Shown piece by piece: positions 41,701 to 42,119 of a stretch of DNA of 42,119 nucleotides. Numbering within the stretch: position 1 is the stretch's first letter; each line of letters opens with the position of its first letter. The position numbers and the translations under genes are program-made. The notes under the pieces were generated by a model. It searched no databases. It saw nothing but the letters and a program-made list of their open reading frames with translations, and was not told where the DNA came from. Origin of the DNA: a virus; IMG/VR virus record IMGVR_UViG_3300010354_000188, positions 1 through 42,119 of that record. The stretch is one strand, 5' to 3'.

Positions 41701-41777
41701 TCTAAATCGTTTGGATTTACATAGAGAATAGTTCCTCTAACCGACTTCAGAAAATTGTCTAAACGAGAGAGACCCAT
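35781..41777 (-). CDS. Giant virion structural protein (1998 residues), beta-helix head and fibre-type tail
   Basis: This protein type is typical of T4-like cyanophages. The N-terminus GTILYVNPNDLDATDSIENQ, then PFKTIQRALIESARFSYQKG and TTILLYPGDHLVDNRPGWIP, is the entry to a pectin-lyase-like beta-helix. SITNSNSNFG (about 490) and IIRASGHTFEYVGFG (about 1433) are shared with the 522-residue protein at 9376-10944. From about 1640 it turns into fibre repeats (NTYVGLATQINFVGLGVT, SAKIEVLTDAAQRSLYIKSS) and ends NRINFQNTAPSPYPYTTRGF. It probably belongs to the baseplate or a tail spike. It has a late box and an upstream terminator, and no accessory gene follows. Confidence 0.85.
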   Translation of the reverse strand: MGLSRLDNFLKSVRGTILYVNPNDLDATDSIENQGNSLTRPFKTIQRALIESARFSYQKGLNNDRFNKTTILLYPGDHLVDNRPGWIPDGSNNFVLRDGGTSSDFPPFDLTTNFDLTTTDNTLYKLNSVSGGVIIPRGTSIVGLDLRKTKIRPKYVPDPTNDNIERSAIFKVTGGCYFWQFSMFDADPNGQCFIDYTSNLFVPNFSHHKLTCFEYADGVNDVKINDTFISNRDFGRTDLEMYYEKIGLAYGQASGRAIEPDYPSSGLDIQPKIDEYRIVGSTGFTVGISSIRSGDGVTSSNIITVDTVSEVPGLDVDTPFRISGITDIGYDGQYVVTEKLSDTQIRYQVQNAPTAALPTVTGATLTLSSDTVTSASPYIFNISLRSVYGMCGVLADGSRASGFKSMVIAQFTGIGLQKDDNAFVIYDETTGTYLDNTVPANKTISTNSRAVFKPTYRNFHIKCINDAFIQNVSVFAIGYAEHFVTESGGDMSITNSNSNFGAKSLISSGFRTNAFPQDDVGYITHVIPPKEISNRETSIEFTSIDVAATVGIATTSERLYLYNQTNAEVTPETVIEGYRIGARENDSLNLLISVGGGTTEYTSRIVMQNSQTSSEKKFFVSRSLTGINSIGSYSSGGAANVLTLTSAHTFENGETVRIISDNGRIPDGLLPNRVYYAITDSNPSSGITTNVNIKLASTLNDARNANAVTINENGGVLSIVSRVSDKIAGDIGHPIQYDNIQNQWYIKVATASTENTIYPTVVGLGTTTLGQATARTYIKRKSDNRNAVDTIYRLRYVIPASAGVTYARPPSDGFIIQESNTSIGSTNGEIQTYFGSGSLNNINQQRNFRFISNAEWITASNVADISTELPHNLSVGSQVELVNVISTNNLTGVGNSGFNGTFNVVGITSAKQFRVGLNTNPGTFSNNTNLRTTSLPYFKRKRYDDVYYIYRTQETQRYIAGKQDGVYYLTVINASNSPTVSPFREEKYSQPVKDLYPQINRDNPISDPDETKSFASPSLIGEVNVNDVRNSLTKETVNKVLIDNNVGSGVANIITNPTTGVAYTHTVYTSIDHGLNRIISVGIANSGAGYGSGTAGSLYNARLVGFAGSTTGQHATAKLTVNSSGNITDIKIMDGGSAYGIGNTLAVVGVGTTTGFQQAVVTVTKIFDNVGDTVRISGIKSDSYRGYNDLYRISSVSVGAASSFIAVSANSVSNYTTAGISSSLTSEAFVYLTGKSVGINTITYDYVSGIATITTKDNHGFQVNNKIKLTGADQSVYNGDFVVTKIVSKTSFAANLGVSTSSPTATGTIYAYPEGITSNDGVITQEVENINGRMVPIYAGITTTLLFDISNPTTDQINLTNINNLDINIGDYLQVNDEVVRVKTTVSSGIGSTDAIYVFRGALGTKASYHDLGTIVRKISVTPVELRRHSIIRASGHTFEYVGFGPGNYSTAFPDKQNRQISSQEELLAQSTRREGGINFYTGMNDKGISYSGNKKLSTVTGQEEIFDTPIQTVTGEDIGIEPSLNIINPVEGNFSRSIRVEGGSSGKTVSEFNGPVVFNSKLTSNSPQGIEANSVYLQGEATVSRKYTVGISTPTDAGNPGDVVYTASPARSGYLGWVYTSSNSWEKFGKIGENDQIPQSTVGVSTFDTFVGLSTLINFVGSGITITSQYNSQTGITTVNLFGSAPQGNVIGVSTTIYNTYVGLATQINFVGLGVTISSAWNSVAGIATLYFDATGAGSGGVPVGSVGAFQYNNAGYFAGSPILSYNSAANNVRVGSQSILGSSIIFNSSGSVGFGSTSPSAKIEVLTDAAQRSLYIKSSSGSGEIVRIENSLNPSLVKPFIIDINGNVGINIQTSLISGVALDVAGNAAITGEARLYDSSRANYGGFKVSTITSNYVLTLPTTSGSANQILYTTGSGNLAWISPSSLTLNTDNITEGSTNKYFTSERAQDAIGDAINAGIQTGIVVTYDDANNRINFQNTAPSPYPYTTRGFSIPI

Positions 41778-41808
41778 CTTATTAATACTTATAGTTTCCG
41801 TTATAAGT

Positions 41809-41816
41809 TATTTATC
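41809..41816 (-). promoter_or_regulatory. Late promoter box of the giant gene
   Basis: GATAAATA on the minus strand, 31 bases before the ATG at 41777 and shortly after a terminator. Confidence 0.6.
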
Positions 41817-41825
41817 AAACAACAA

Positions 41826-41844
41826 AACCACCTAAAAGGTGGTT
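41826..41844 (-). terminator. Hairpin terminator after the right-edge gene
   Basis: AACCACC and GGTGGTT pair around a 5-base loop. On the minus strand the stem is followed by TTGTTGTTT. Confidence 0.65.
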
Positions 41845-41869
41845 CTGAAGCACACGGAAGGGGTTTTGG

Positions 41870-42119
41870 TCAAGTATCGCCAGAGTTATTATACCACGAT
41901 TCTTCTTTCCACGTCAAGCGTTTTTGAAGTTCTTTATCAAACACCATCAAGTATCTGTGCTTTCTACTTCTTTCTCTCCATTCACCTTCAGATCCTTTTA
42001 TTTTTCCACGAGAGTGTTTAGTTCCGTCTGAATAATAGAAATCTTTTTTTCGATCCGTGAGACCGTAATACTTAAAGTTGCAAGCACGATAAGTTGTACC
42101 AGAATGGAAATCTGAATCA
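41870..42119 (-). CDS. C-terminal part of a possible Mom-like/GNAT-type DNA-modification protein
   Basis: The frame enters from the right edge and ends at TGA 41872-41870, giving 82 visible residues. The segment SGTTYRACNFKYYGLTDRKK followed by HSRGKIKG and RERSRKHRYLMVFDKELQKR resembles the C-terminal half of phage Mom-like proteins. In phage Mu, Mom places a methylcarbamoyl group on adenine. The Gly-Thr-x-Tyr-Arg-Ala-x-Asn-Phe/Trp pattern is the main basis. Only a fragment is visible, so I hold this loosely; an unrelated GNAT or phage-specific protein is possible. A terminator hairpin follows. Confidence 0.5.
   Translation of the reverse strand, partial: DSDFHSGTTYRACNFKYYGLTDRKKDFYYSDGTKHSRGKIKGSEGEWRERSRKHRYLMVFDKELQKRLTWKEESWYNNSGDT

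Overview
The window looks like part of the genome of a marine T4-like myovirus, most likely a cyanophage of the Prochlorococcus/Synechococcus group. The evidence is the AT-rich DNA, the many fibre-type proteins built from repeats of the VTATxFxGDGSxLTG kind, a 1998-residue virion protein of the cyanomyovirus type, repeated T4-type late promoter boxes (N-ATAAATA), and tightly packed genes with ATGA or TGATG overlaps. No photosynthesis gene, tRNA or CRISPR array was seen. No stretch longer than about 300 bases lacks a gene.

Layout, left to right. (1) 1-1597, minus strand: small genes, including an RlpA-like secreted enzyme and a SprT-like metallopeptidase. (2) 1679-3185, plus strand: a strong sigma70-type promoter and two diverged paralogues of unknown function. 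(3) 3165-5531, minus: a NodU/CmcH-type O-carbamoyltransferase behind a fibre-accessory-like gene. (4) 5541-13973, minus: cysteine-rich and repeat-type fibre and virion proteins, one with an S74 self-cleaving chaperone domain. (5) 14017-15968: three consecutive Fe(II)/2-oxoglutarate oxygenases, closed by a perfect palindrome. (6) 16025-24361, minus: fibres and glycine-rich adhesins, several followed by a chaperone-like gene, with signs of module exchange. (7) 24382-30408: a sugar island on both strands. It holds hldD, a cupin, a HAD phosphatase, a stand-alone heptose kinase (hldA), a heptose nucleotidyltransferase (hldC), gmhB, a second carbamoyltransferase and a GT9/heptosyltransferase-like protein. 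(8) 30409-41777: two very cysteine-rich proteins, more fibres (one with S74), one small plus-strand gene, and the giant virion protein. (9) 41870 to the right edge: the C-terminal part of a possible Mom-like DNA-modification protein.

How it fits together. Fibre and virion genes have late boxes, often inside the 3' end of the preceding gene. The sugar genes instead have sigma70-like promoters with 17-bp spacers, so sugar enzymes would be made before virion parts. The island covers ADP-L-glycero-D-manno-heptose synthesis except the first step (GmhA isomerase, not seen here) and adds a candidate heptosyltransferase and a carbamoyltransferase. My main hypothesis is that the phage makes a carbamoylated heptose decoration. 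Possible targets are its own Ser/Thr/Asn-rich fibres, the host surface, or less likely DNA. The second carbamoyltransferase and the three oxygenases lie inside the fibre region, which suggests a wider programme for modifying the virion tip. LPS-type genes are already known in some cyanomyoviruses such as P-SSM2. The near-complete heptose route combined with carbamoylation and the fibre locus is what deserves attention here.
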